In this document: positions 15,536 through 22,808 of the stretch, in pieces
Layout: each line of letters begins with the position of its first letter
Numbering within the stretch: the first letter of the stretch is position 1
Assembly (NCBI GenBank): GCA_002450075.1
Contig: DJYJ01000052.1
Location: 1-25,745, forward strand
DNA from: Clostridiales bacterium UBA6981
GTDB taxonomy: Bacteria > Bacillota > Clostridia > Oscillospirales > Oscillospiraceae
Direction: 5' to 3'
DNA length: 25,745 nt
Program-made: the position numbers and the translations under genes
The notes under the pieces: generated by a model
The model's database searches: none
Told to the model about the DNA's origin: nothing
Seen by the model: the letters and a program-made list of their open reading frames with translations, nothing else

Positions 15536-15564
15536 ATTTTACCACAGCACGCGGCGGAAGGCAA
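15536..15564 (-). promoter_or_regulatory. Promoter of the DUF2461 gene
   Basis: The minus strand has TTGCCT (15564-15559), a 17-nt spacer and TAAAAT (15541-15536), preceded by TGG as in an extended -10. Confidence 0.6.
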
Positions 15565-15574
15565 ACGCTTTCGC

Positions 15575-15603
15575 TGTACAAGTGCGGGGAAACATGCTAT
15601 ACT
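15575..15603 (+). promoter_or_regulatory. Promoter of the trkA-trkH operon
   Basis: TGTACA (15575-15580), a 17-nt spacer and TATACT (15598-15603) with an upstream TGC (extended -10). It is divergent from the DUF2461 promoter, with the two -35 boxes about 10 nt apart. Confidence 0.7.
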
Positions 15604-15655
15604 GAATCGTTAGCAAAACGAAACGCGGCAGCAGATTCCCGCAAGGAGGTCGCTT

Positions 15656-17020
15656 ATGAAAATCATTATTGCCGGCGCAGGCCGGATCGGTCTGGGTATC
15701 GCGCAGAGCCTGGAGGCCGAGGGCCATGACATCACGGTGATCGACCGCGATCCGGCCACGATCGAGGCGGTATCCAATTCTCTCGACGTCATCTGCATGC
15801 TCGGCAGTGCGACCAATCCCGACACGCTGCGCGAGAGCGGCGCGGCGGAGGCAGACATCCTCATGGCCATGACCGAGAGCGACGAGGCCAACATGATCTG
15901 CGCCCTCGCGGCAAAGCGGCTCGGCGCGAAGAACATCATCGCCCGCGTCCGCGATCCCGAATACCTGTCCCAGACCGAGTTTCTGCGCGACGCGATCGGC
16001 CTTTCGATGCTGGTCAACCCCGAATACGAGTGCGCCAAGGAGATCTCGCGCATCCTGCGCTTCCCCGGCGCCGTGCGGGTCGACACCTTCTCCAAGGGCA
16101 GTGCCGAGATCATCGACTGCCGCATCCCGGAGGGCAGCCCGCTCCACGGTCTTTCGCTGCGCGAGAGCGCCCAGCGCTTCGGCGCAAAGGTGCTCGTCTG
16201 CGTCGTCGAGCGCGGGGAGGAGGCGCTGATCCCCAACGGCGATTTTGTCCTCCGGAGCGGCGACAGGCTCAGCCTGGTGGGTCAGGCCAGTGAGGTAAGA
16301 CGCTTTTTCTCCTCCATCGGCCAGAGCGGCAAGCGCATCCGCAGCGTCATGATCATGGGCGGCGGGCGCGTAAGCGTCTATCTGGCGCGGCTGCTCGAGG
16401 AGAGCGGCATCTCGGTCACGGTGATCGACGTCTCGCGGGAGCGCTGTGACGAGCTGTGCGATCTGATCCCCGACGCGCGCATCATCTGCGGCGACGCGAC
16501 CCAGGATGAGGTGCTGCTTGAGGAGGGCATCCGCAGCGCGGACGCCTTTGTCGCGCTGACCGGCGATGACGGCGACAACATCGTCACAGCGATGTACGCC
16601 AAGCGCTGCGGGGTGGGCAAGACCGTCGTCAAGGTCAATTTGCGCCACTTCTCCGGCATGCTCGACGAGAGCGGCGACAGCATGGTCGCGCCCAAGGAGA
16701 TCGTCGCCCAGCAGATCACCAGCTATGTCCGCGCCGTGGGCAACTCCGCCGCCTGGGGCAGCATCGAAACGCTGCACAAGCTGGCCGGCGGCAAGCTTGA
16801 GGCGCTGGAGTTCAAGGTCGGCGACGGAGCCAACTGCATCGGCGTTCCGCTGCGCGACCTGCATCTGCGCAGCGGCGTGCTGGTCAGCGCGCTGACGCGC
16901 GGGAGGAAAACGCTGATCCCCAACGGCTCGACCGTGATCGAAAGCGGCGACAACGCGGTGGTCGTGGCACCGGCCGGCATGCTGCGGGACATCAACGACA
17001 TGACAGGCGGCGAGAGATGA
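15656..17020 (+). CDS. trkA: Potassium uptake regulatory protein TrkA
   Basis: The 454-residue cytoplasmic protein gates the TrkH potassium channel by binding nucleotides. It has two tandem RCK units, as in classical TrkA: the first Rossmann motif is IIAGAGRIGLGIA (4-16), with VIDRD as its acidic strand; the second is MIMGGGRVSVYLA (232-244), with VIDVSRERC. Each is followed by a TrkA-C domain (RIPEGSPLHGLSLRESA and EFKVGDGANCIGVPL). AAGGAGG lies 7 nt before ATG 15656. The stop overlaps the TrkH start in ATGA, which points to coupled translation of channel and regulator. Confidence 0.96.
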   Translation: MKIIIAGAGRIGLGIAQSLEAEGHDITVIDRDPATIEAVSNSLDVICMLGSATNPDTLRESGAAEADILMAMTESDEANMICALAAKRLGAKNIIARVRDPEYLSQTEFLRDAIGLSMLVNPEYECAKEISRILRFPGAVRVDTFSKGSAEIIDCRIPEGSPLHGLSLRESAQRFGAKVLVCVVERGEEALIPNGDFVLRSGDRLSLVGQASEVRRFFSSIGQSGKRIRSVMIMGGGRVSVYLARLLEESGISVTVIDVSRERCDELCDLIPDARIICGDATQDEVLLEEGIRSADAFVALTGDDGDNIVTAMYAKRCGVGKTVVKVNLRHFSGMLDESGDSMVAPKEIVAQQITSYVRAVGNSAAWGSIETLHKLAGGKLEALEFKVGDGANCIGVPLRDLHLRSGVLVSALTRGRKTLIPNGSTVIESGDNAVVVAPAGMLRDINDMTGGER

Positions 17021-18453
17021 ATATACGAATGATCGCCCAGATCCTCGGGCGGGTGCTGCAGATCATGGCGGTGCTGCTTTTGCTGCCGCTTATCACGGCG
17101 CTCGTTTACCGGGAGAACATCCTGCCCTTTGCCGTGACGCTTGCGCTCACGGCGATCCTGGGCTGCCTTTTGCGTCTTGTGCGCCCGCGCACGCGCGAGA
17201 TCTTCGCGCGCGAGGGCTTTGCCGCGGTCGGGCTGGCCTGGCTCGCCATGTCGCTGCTCGGCTCGCTGCCCTTTGTGCTCGGCGGCGACATCCCGCGCTT
17301 TATCGACGCCTTTTTTGAGACGGTCTCCGGCTTTACGACGACCGGCGCCTCGATCCTGAACAATGTCGAGGGCCTCTCCCGATCCGGCCTCTTCTGGCGC
17401 TCGTTCACCCACTGGATCGGCGGCATGGGCGTGCTGGTATTCCTGATGGCTGTCATGCCGATGAGCGGCGAGCGCTCGATGCATATCATGCGTGCCGAGG
17501 TGCCCGGCCCGACGGTGGGCAAGCTCGTCCCGCGCGCCAGGGAGACGGCGCGGATCCTGTATATGATCTACACCATCTTCACCGTGGCCGAGACGATTTT
17601 GCTGATGCTGGGCGGGATGAGCTTTTATGAGGCGCTGCTCCATGCCTTCGCCACGGCCGGCACGGGCGGCTTTTCCACGCGCAATGCCTCGATCGCCGCG
17701 TTCGACAGCGTCTATATCGAGATGGTGATCGGCGTGTTCCTCGTCCTCTTCGGCACGAACTTCAACCTCTTTTACCTGATTCTGATCGGCCGCGTGCGCG
17801 AGGCGCTGCGCAGCGAGGAGCTGCACCGCTATTTGGAGATCATCCTGCTGTGCACCGCGCTCGTCGGCGTCGGGACGTGGAAGCTGTACGGCGGCGCCCA
17901 GTCGCTGCGCCACGGCTTTTTCATCGTCATGTCCACGATCAGCACGGCCGGCTTCTGTACGCAGGATTATACGCTGTGGCCGGCGTGGCTGCAGACGATG
18001 ATCGTGATGCTGATGTTTATCGGCGGCTGCGCCGGCTCGACCGGCGGCGGACTGAAGCTCTCGCGCGTGATGCTGCTGTTCCGTACGGCGGCGGCGGACG
18101 TCGGGCGCGTCATCCGCCCGCGCAGCGTCAACCGCGTGCAGATGGACGGCCGCCGCGTCACCCAGGAGACGACCGCCGCGGTCTATTCCTATATGGCGCT
18201 CGTGATGCTCCTTCTGCTCGGCTGCACGGTGCTCGTCTCGTTCGACGGCTATGATTTTGCGACCAACTTCACCGCCGCCCTTTCGTGTATCTCCAACGTC
18301 GGGCCCGGGCTCAGCCTGATCGGACCGAGCGGGAACTTCTCGATCTTCTCGCCCTTTTCCAAGCTCGTGATGTCCTTCGTGATGCTCTTCGGACGGCTGG
18401 AGGTCTATGCGATGCTGATCCTCTTCATCCCCTCGGCGTGGAGAAAAAGATAA
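17017..18453 (+). CDS. trkH: TrkH-family potassium uptake channel
   Basis: The 478-residue membrane protein carries the four pore repeats of the TrkH/KtrB superfamily. Filter-like segments are visible: SGFTTTGASIL near residue 107, ATAGTGGFSTRNAS near 215, STISTAGFC near 308 and a degenerate SCISNVGPGLS near 425. GGCAGSTGGGLKLSR after the third repeat forms the conserved loop. It moves K+ into the cell under control of TrkA, encoded directly upstream with a 4-nt overlap. A terminator follows immediately, so the operon has just these two genes. Confidence 0.95.
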   Translation: MNIRMIAQILGRVLQIMAVLLLLPLITALVYRENILPFAVTLALTAILGCLLRLVRPRTREIFAREGFAAVGLAWLAMSLLGSLPFVLGGDIPRFIDAFFETVSGFTTTGASILNNVEGLSRSGLFWRSFTHWIGGMGVLVFLMAVMPMSGERSMHIMRAEVPGPTVGKLVPRARETARILYMIYTIFTVAETILLMLGGMSFYEALLHAFATAGTGGFSTRNASIAAFDSVYIEMVIGVFLVLFGTNFNLFYLILIGRVREALRSEELHRYLEIILLCTALVGVGTWKLYGGAQSLRHGFFIVMSTISTAGFCTQDYTLWPAWLQTMIVMLMFIGGCAGSTGGGLKLSRVMLLFRTAAADVGRVIRPRSVNRVQMDGRRVTQETTAAVYSYMALVMLLLLGCTVLVSFDGYDFATNFTAALSCISNVGPGLSLIGPSGNFSIFSPFSKLVMSFVMLFGRLEVYAMLILFIPSAWRKR

Positions 18454-18454
18454 C

Positions 18455-18492
18455 AAAACGGCTCGGAAGCTGCTGCTTCCGGGCCGTTTTTC
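18455..18492 (+). terminator. Terminator of trkA-trkH
   Basis: AACGGCTCGGAAGC, loop TGCT and GCTTCCGGGCCGTT make a stem with one T-G pair, followed by TTTTT. It also lies 7 nt beyond the stop codon of the convergent DUF4298 gene. Confidence 0.85.
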
Positions 18493-18498
18493 ATGTTA

Positions 18499-18801
18499 TC
18501 AGAGCCTGTCGCGCAGGATCTCGGTCGCAAGCGTGAGCATGCGGAAGGCCTCGTCGCGAAGCGCCGAGATCTCGTCATACACAAGATCCTCGCTCAGCAC
18601 GCCGGCCTTCGTTTCCGGGGGGAGCGTCAGCTCGCGGTCGGCAAACCAGTCCTCGCTGCCGTAATAGCGAAACAGCGCTCCCATCTCCTCCCGCAGCGCC
18701 TCCATCTCGTCCAGCGCGCGGCCTAGCGTTTCCGTGGCGGCGATGCTGCGGTCGAGCGCCGCCTCCATTCGTTCGATCCGCTCAAGCGTTTTTTCGTCCA
18801 T
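18499..18801 (-). CDS. DUF4298 family protein
   Basis: This 100-residue, acidic and mostly helical protein has ERIERMEAALDRSIAATETL, then GALFRYYGSEDWFADRE and GVLSEDLVYDEISALRDEA, the pattern of the DUF4298 family of Firmicutes. The function is unknown. AGGAGA lies 7 nt before ATG 18801. It has its own promoter. No membrane segment is seen. Confidence 0.85.
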   Translation of the reverse strand: MDEKTLERIERMEAALDRSIAATETLGRALDEMEALREEMGALFRYYGSEDWFADRELTLPPETKAGVLSEDLVYDEISALRDEAFRMLTLATEILRDRL

Positions 18802-18851
18802 GTCCCTGATCTCCTTTCCGCTTCCTCGCTCACGGCTTTTTTCGCAGGATC

Positions 18852-18881
18852 ATTATAGCATCGGCGGCCTCCTGGGCGCAA
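18852..18881 (-). promoter_or_regulatory. Promoter of the DUF4298 gene
   Basis: The minus strand has TTGCGC (18881-18876), an 18-nt spacer and TATAAT (18857-18852) preceded by TGC, an extended -10. Confidence 0.65.
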
Positions 18882-18918
18882 CCGCGCGAGCCAAAAAAAG
18901 GGAGCGCGCGCAGCTGCC

Positions 18919-18948
18919 GTATCATTTCCCGCCGCATGGGAAAAACTA
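18919..18948 (+). promoter_or_regulatory. SigF-like forespore promoter, left sigG' module
   Basis: GTATC (18919-18923), a 15-nt spacer and GGAAAAACTA (18939-18948) fit the Bacillus SigF pattern (about GYWTA, N15, GGNRANANTW), the class that drives sigG. The same arrangement is found before the right module. Just after it, AACACCACTC (18948-18957) and GAGTGGTGTT (18967-18976) form a perfect 10-bp hairpin that covers part of the AAGGGAG ribosome site. Confidence 0.55.
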
Positions 18949-18978
18949 ACACCACTCTTTGTAAGGGAGTGGTGTTTT

Positions 18979-19517
18979 ATTCTGGGGAAAGTTGAAATCT
19001 GCGGCGTGAACACAGCCACACTGCCGGTTTTGAAAAGCGCGGAGACGAGGGCGCTTTGAAAAAGGCTCGCGCGGGTGACGGCGCGGCCCGGGAGGAGCTG
19101 ATCTCCGGCAATCTGCGGCTGGTGCTCAGCGTCGTACAGCGCTTCGCGAACCGGGGCGAGAGCATGGACGACCTCTTCCAGGTGGGCTGCATCGGCCTGA
19201 TCAAGGCCATCGACGACTTCGACCTGAACCAGAACTACCCGACCGAGAAGACGCCCCTCGACGAGCTCCACGCCCAGGCCACGAAGGACTTCATCCGGGA
19301 ATACCTGCGCATCCAGCCGGTCAGCGCCGAGGACTATAACGCCCGGCGTACCCATCCGTCCCGGGGCTGGTACGCCATCGCCAAGTACAACCACACCCGA
19401 CGCTGGCGCATCCTGCTGGAGAAGCTGAAGCTCCCCGTCTACAACAACCGCGGCACGCCGTTCAGCGCCCCGCAGTTGAAGGTAAGGGTCATATCGGATT
19501 ATAACTTTGAAGAATGA
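18979..19517 (+). pseudogene. Truncated, frameshifted sigG fragment fused to the end of a homing-repeat-like protein
   Basis: From about 18979 the frame reads like the SigG N-terminus (GKVEICGVNTATLPVLKS) but has no good start codon and lacks the Gln codon after Leu. One T is missing near 19054, breaking the frame. The second frame, open from TTG 19056, continues SigG region 1-2 (ISGNLRLVLSVVQRF, ESMDDLFQVGCIGLIKAID) as far as FDLNQN. At about 19236 it joins in frame to YPTEKTPLDELHAQ, which is residue 88 onward of the protein encoded at 22809-23366. The break shows a shared CAGA at both parent sites, consistent with a deletion. A 153-residue fusion could be translated from 19056, but no ribosome site supports it. 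Confidence 0.75.
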
Positions 19518-19551
19518 GGAATAGAGGGCCTTCACACAGGAGGAGCTAATG

Positions 19552-19592
19552 AAAATGCCTGTTTCACCGGGGTTGGTGAAGCAGGCATTTTT
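19552..19592. terminator. Bidirectional terminator
   Basis: AAAATGCCTGTTTCACC (19552-19568) and GGTGAAGCAGGCATTTTT (19575-19592) form a stem of about 16 bp with one G-T pair and T runs on both strands. It ends the left module on plus and the TPR-like gene on minus. Confidence 0.85.
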
Positions 19593-19628
19593 GAGCAATA
19601 TAGTCTCGTAGAACTACCAGACCGGATT

Positions 19629-20543
19629 TTATACCTTCCTTTTCTTTGGCTTGAGTTCGTTGTTGGCCCAGGCAAAGAAGTAGGGAACCGTATCATACAG
19701 AAAATCGTTCTCACCCACGCAGTAGAGCAGTTCGCCCATAGATGCGGCGCGATAACCGAGAGGGCTCATCTCTTCATAGTATTCATCCAGCCGATCCTTT
19801 GCTGCCGCAGCAAAGAATTTTTTAGCGTCTTTGTTATAGTTGACCAGTCGGGAAAGGAAGTTCCTGGCTGTTTCCAGGTCCTCCAGCTTGTAATACAGGA
19901 CGCAGCGCGGTAACAGCATCTGTGTATCATCATAATTGTCGTACTTTTTGTGTAGTCTGGACGCGCCTTTGATATCCTCCGTATAAGCGTAAAGATGCAT
20001 CAAACGATACCGGATCCCAAGATTGTCATTGGTGCAGAGCTTTAACAGCTCCTCCCCCTCCTGAATTGCTTTTTTCATGCGGCCAAGCTCAATGAGAACA
20101 GAAAAGTTTTCTTCTCGCACTCGCATATAGGGGCGCGTTTCGTGAACAAGCCAGAAATCACCTTTGCTTTCCTTGAAATAACCTGCTGCCTGCATCTGCC
20201 GTGTTCCTTCCATCAGGATCGGCTGAAGCAGATCGTAGTACTGATCCAAGTCTTTGGCATTTATGCTTGCCTGCATCAGAAGCGCATCCAGATTGCCGGG
20301 CTCAAGTGCCAAGGCTTGAGCGATATACCTTAGTTTGTCTTTTTTTGTTTTGGCGTCCTCTGCCCGGTCCAGATAGTCGTAAGCATCTTCCGGATCTGCC
20401 TCCGCTTGGCCAAGCCGGATCGCTTCATTGTGCGCATTCATGAATTGCTGGACCAGCGCGTTCAGTTCTTCTTCATCTGCCGGCTCGTGCTGTGCAAGGT
20501 ACGCATCCAGCTTCCTGAACACTTTTTCTGTCTCTCGGCTCAT
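19629..20543 (-). CDS. TPR-like helical-repeat protein, function unknown
   Basis: The 304-residue protein is almost all helical, with pairs of short helices typical of tetratricopeptide-like repeats (for example KDKLRYIAQALALEPGNLDALLMQAS and ENFSVLIELGRMKKAIQEGEELLKL). The segment HETRPYMRVREE resembles one seen in ST7-like TPR proteins; I am not certain of that link. It ends in a basic tail (PKKRKV). GGGAGGG lies 6 nt before ATG 20543. It follows the ATPase gene after 43 nt on the same strand and so is probably in its operon, perhaps as a partner scaffold. It lies between the two sigG' modules and is more AT-rich than the core genes to the left. Confidence 0.65.
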   Translation of the reverse strand: MSRETEKVFRKLDAYLAQHEPADEEELNALVQQFMNAHNEAIRLGQAEADPEDAYDYLDRAEDAKTKKDKLRYIAQALALEPGNLDALLMQASINAKDLDQYYDLLQPILMEGTRQMQAAGYFKESKGDFWLVHETRPYMRVREENFSVLIELGRMKKAIQEGEELLKLCTNDNLGIRYRLMHLYAYTEDIKGASRLHKKYDNYDDTQMLLPRCVLYYKLEDLETARNFLSRLVNYNKDAKKFFAAAAKDRLDEYYEEMSPLGYRAASMGELLYCVGENDFLYDTVPYFFAWANNELKPKKRKV

Positions 20544-20586
20544 AGAGATCCCTCCCGTTTTTCAATTCCTAACGTGTTGCTTCCGT

Positions 20587-22017
20587 TCAGGCAAACAAAT
20601 CATCCATCGTCACCACGTTGGTAAACGCACTGCTGTACTCGTTCCTCATAAGGCCGAAGGTCGTAATCAAGGTGCTGTGAATCGACATCTTGGGCGAGGC
20701 GATTTCGCGGATTCGTTCCGGCCTGCTGAGTAAAACCTGATAGTATTTTTTGTCTACGACAAAGGGCTCGCTGGTAAACTTGATTTCGCACATGTTAATC
20801 ACGTTATCTTTGCGTTCGATCAAGAGGTCGATCTGAACGCCTTCTTCATCTCCGCTTTTCTTTGACCAGGCGGAACTGCTTGTCTCTATGCCGGATATGC
20901 CCAGAGCGTGTTTGATCTGCTCCACATGCTGGAAGCATACATTTTCGAAAGCGAAGCCGCGCCAAGTCACGATCGGCTGAGACGACATATTTTGCTGCCA
21001 GTACTTTTCGCCGATCCGTTTTTTCCCCTGAATGAAATGCAGATAAAAAAGGCAAAACGGATCTACCAGCTTATAGTGCTCTTCGCGCTTGCTAAGTCCG
21101 AAGGGCGCATATTTCACGACAAAATCGCTGGCTATCAGCGCGGAAAGATTCTTTGACAGGGTTCCCCCATCTGTGATCCCCAGCTTTTGCGTAATCTCCC
21201 TTCTGGTAAAGCCTGCGTTTCTTGTATACAGCAAACGCACGATTTCCTTGATAGCCTCCGGATTGGTGAAGACTGATTCAAAAAGACGGTCATATTCATT
21301 TCGCAAGGCGCCGTTTCGGGCGAAAAACAGCCGATCCACATTTTGCGCAAGACTCAATCCCCGGTCCAAATATCCGAGGTAGTAGGGTATTCCTCCGAAG
21401 ATCATATAGCTTTGGGTCATATCGTAGCGGGAAAACGGAACCTGCCTGCTCCGATAGAACGCCTCACACTCACGGAGCGTGAAGGGCGAAAGCTTGATCT
21501 CATAAGTCACTCGCCCATAAAGCCCTCCGTGATTGTTGATCAGCTTGTCCAGCACCCAGGAGTTTGCACTTCCGCAAACAACGACCATAAGATTCTTCCG
21601 ATGGCAGCCCCATGTGTTCCAAAAGCCTTCAAAGGCTTGCAAAAAGCCAGAGCGCGGGCTGTCAAGCCAGGGCAGCTCATCCAAAAAAACAAGTTGCCGG
21701 GAACCGTCGTCTATCTTTTGAAGGTGCTTTTCCAGCAGCAAAAAAGCATCCAGCCAGGAAGCGGGCTTCTCACACGGCTCCATGCCGTGGAGATCCAGCG
21801 AGTTATAAAAATGATTCAACTGCGCCTGCATTAGCCCCTTTGCCTCCTGGTCTGCCGGAGAAAGACCGGCGTGTCGGAAGGTGATGCGTCCGGAGAAGGT
21901 CTCATCCACCAAATATGTTTTGCCGACGCGGCGTCTGCCATATATGGCAACAAGCTCTGCTCGCCCGCTATTGTATAAGTTGTTCAGTTCTTTCGCTTCC
22001 CGCTCTCGTCCGATCAT
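20587..22017 (-). CDS. AAA-type ATPase with C-terminal DUF234-like nuclease domain
   Basis: The 476-residue protein belongs to the archaeal-ATPase/DUF234 group common in gut anaerobes. Walker A is GRRRVGKT (27-34) and Walker B is LVFLDELPWLD (109-119). A winged-helix region follows (FTRREITQKLGITDGGTLSKNL, near 270). The C-terminus holds QIDLLIERKDNVINMCEIKF, in which Asp397 and Glu411-x-Lys413 fit a PD-(D/E)XK nuclease core. Members often occur in many variable copies; their role is unproven but mobile-element or defence functions are suspected. AAAAGGAG lies 8 nt before ATG 22017. Its promoter and leader carry repeated TCAGCGGTGA sites. Confidence 0.85.
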   Translation of the reverse strand: MIGREREAKELNNLYNSGRAELVAIYGRRRVGKTYLVDETFSGRITFRHAGLSPADQEAKGLMQAQLNHFYNSLDLHGMEPCEKPASWLDAFLLLEKHLQKIDDGSRQLVFLDELPWLDSPRSGFLQAFEGFWNTWGCHRKNLMVVVCGSANSWVLDKLINNHGGLYGRVTYEIKLSPFTLRECEAFYRSRQVPFSRYDMTQSYMIFGGIPYYLGYLDRGLSLAQNVDRLFFARNGALRNEYDRLFESVFTNPEAIKEIVRLLYTRNAGFTRREITQKLGITDGGTLSKNLSALIASDFVVKYAPFGLSKREEHYKLVDPFCLFYLHFIQGKKRIGEKYWQQNMSSQPIVTWRGFAFENVCFQHVEQIKHALGISGIETSSSAWSKKSGDEEGVQIDLLIERKDNVINMCEIKFTSEPFVVDKKYYQVLLSRPERIREIASPKMSIHSTLITTFGLMRNEYSSAFTNVVTMDDLFA

Positions 22018-22035
22018 AAGTGCGCTCCTTTTTAT

Positions 22036-22118
22036 TCAGCGGTGACGGCGGTGTTTTTGGCATTCACCGCTGATTTGCTTTCTGCACACAGTTTACAACA
22101 AATTAATTCAGCGGTCAA
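22036..22118. repeat. TCAGCGGT repeats in the ATPase promoter and leader
   Basis: TCAGCGGTGA (22036-22045) and TCACCGCTGA (22064-22073) are perfect inverted repeats, and TTCAGCGGTCAA (about 22108-22118) is a third half-site overlapping the -35 box. In the mRNA the first pair would form a hairpin just before the ribosome site. Confidence 0.6.
22090..22118 (-). promoter_or_regulatory. Promoter of the ATPase-TPR operon
   Basis: The minus strand has TTGACC (22118-22113), a 17-nt spacer and TAAACT (22095-22090), so transcription starts near 22083, about 66 nt before the ATPase ATG. Confidence 0.75.
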
Positions 22119-22255
22119 CCATCAATTTGGCTGCTTTGCCGCTGGATTATTTTCGCTTGCGCGCTATTGATCGTCAAGGTACGCAAACATTATGTTTGCC
22201 AAATAAACACGGGGTCGACTTGCCCATCTGATTATTGAGATTATAGTGCTTTTTC

Positions 22256-22285
22256 GTTTTAATTTCCGAATGTCGGGAAATACTA
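22256..22285 (+). promoter_or_regulatory. SigF-like forespore promoter, right sigG' module
   Basis: GTTTT (22256-22260), a 15-nt spacer and GGAAATACTA (22276-22285) match the SigF pattern in the same way as the left module. Downstream, ACTCC (22286-22290) can pair with GGAGT (22304-22308), which covers the ribosome site. Confidence 0.55.
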
Positions 22286-22316
22286 ACTCCACCCTTGAAC
22301 AAAGGAGTGGTGTCAG

Positions 22317-22793
22317 TTGCTGCAGGGAAAAGTGGAGATCTGTGGGGTGAACACGGCCCAGCTGCCGGTATTGAAGAGCGCGGAGACCCGCTCGCTGCTG
22401 GAGAAGACCCGGGCAGGAGACAAAGACGCGCGGGAAAAGCTCATTTCCGGCAATCTCCGGCTGGTGCTCTCGGTGGTGCAGAAGTTTGCCGGCCGGGGCG
22501 AAAGCATGGACGATCTCTTTCAGGTGGGCTGTATCGGCCTGATCAAGGCCATCGACGCCTTCGACCTGAACCAGAATGTGCAGTTTTCCACCTACGGTGT
22601 TCCAGCGATTATGGGATGGCGAAATATGAGGCAAACGCCGACCCCATCGCCTTCGGCATCTTCCGGACAATCCGCGCCCCGGCTTCGTCCCTTTTCCTTG
22701 CAATACACAAAGTATTCCTGCAGAAAAGCGCCATCGCCGGAACACGGATTCTCTCGAAATCTGCTCTCGCCGACAGGATCGTCGTCTGCCTGA
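22317..22793 (+). pseudogene. Truncated sigG (forespore sigma factor), N-terminal part
   Basis: From TTG 22317, with AAAGGAG 9 nt upstream, the protein begins LQGKVEICGVNTAQLPVLKS and continues through SigG region 2 (LISGNLRLVLSVVQKF, SMDDLFQVGCIGLIKAID, FDLNQNVQFSTYGVPAIMG), about 100 residues. At 22615 similarity stops, just where native SigG reads GEIRRYLRD. The frame then runs through 58 unrelated Ser/Pro-rich codons to 22793. Regions 3 and 4, needed for promoter -35 binding, are absent, so it cannot act as a sigma factor. The true sigG must lie elsewhere. The stretch 22616-22793 shows no recognisable gene. Confidence 0.85.
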
Positions 22794-22808
22794 AAGGAGT
22801 CTTTTCCC

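Noticed and set aside
16723..18456. 577-codon open frame antisense to trkH
   Set aside because: The plus strand carries unmistakable TrkA/TrkH motifs; this frame has none.
19549..19611. 20-codon ORF (MKMPVSPGLVKQ...) with an AGGAGG site after the left module
   Set aside because: Nearly all of it lies in the terminator hairpin, so it is more likely a by-product of that structure; the ribosome site may be a leftover of a lost gene.
22317..22793. Functional sigG
   Set aside because: Regions 3 and 4 are missing and the frame ends in unrelated sequence.
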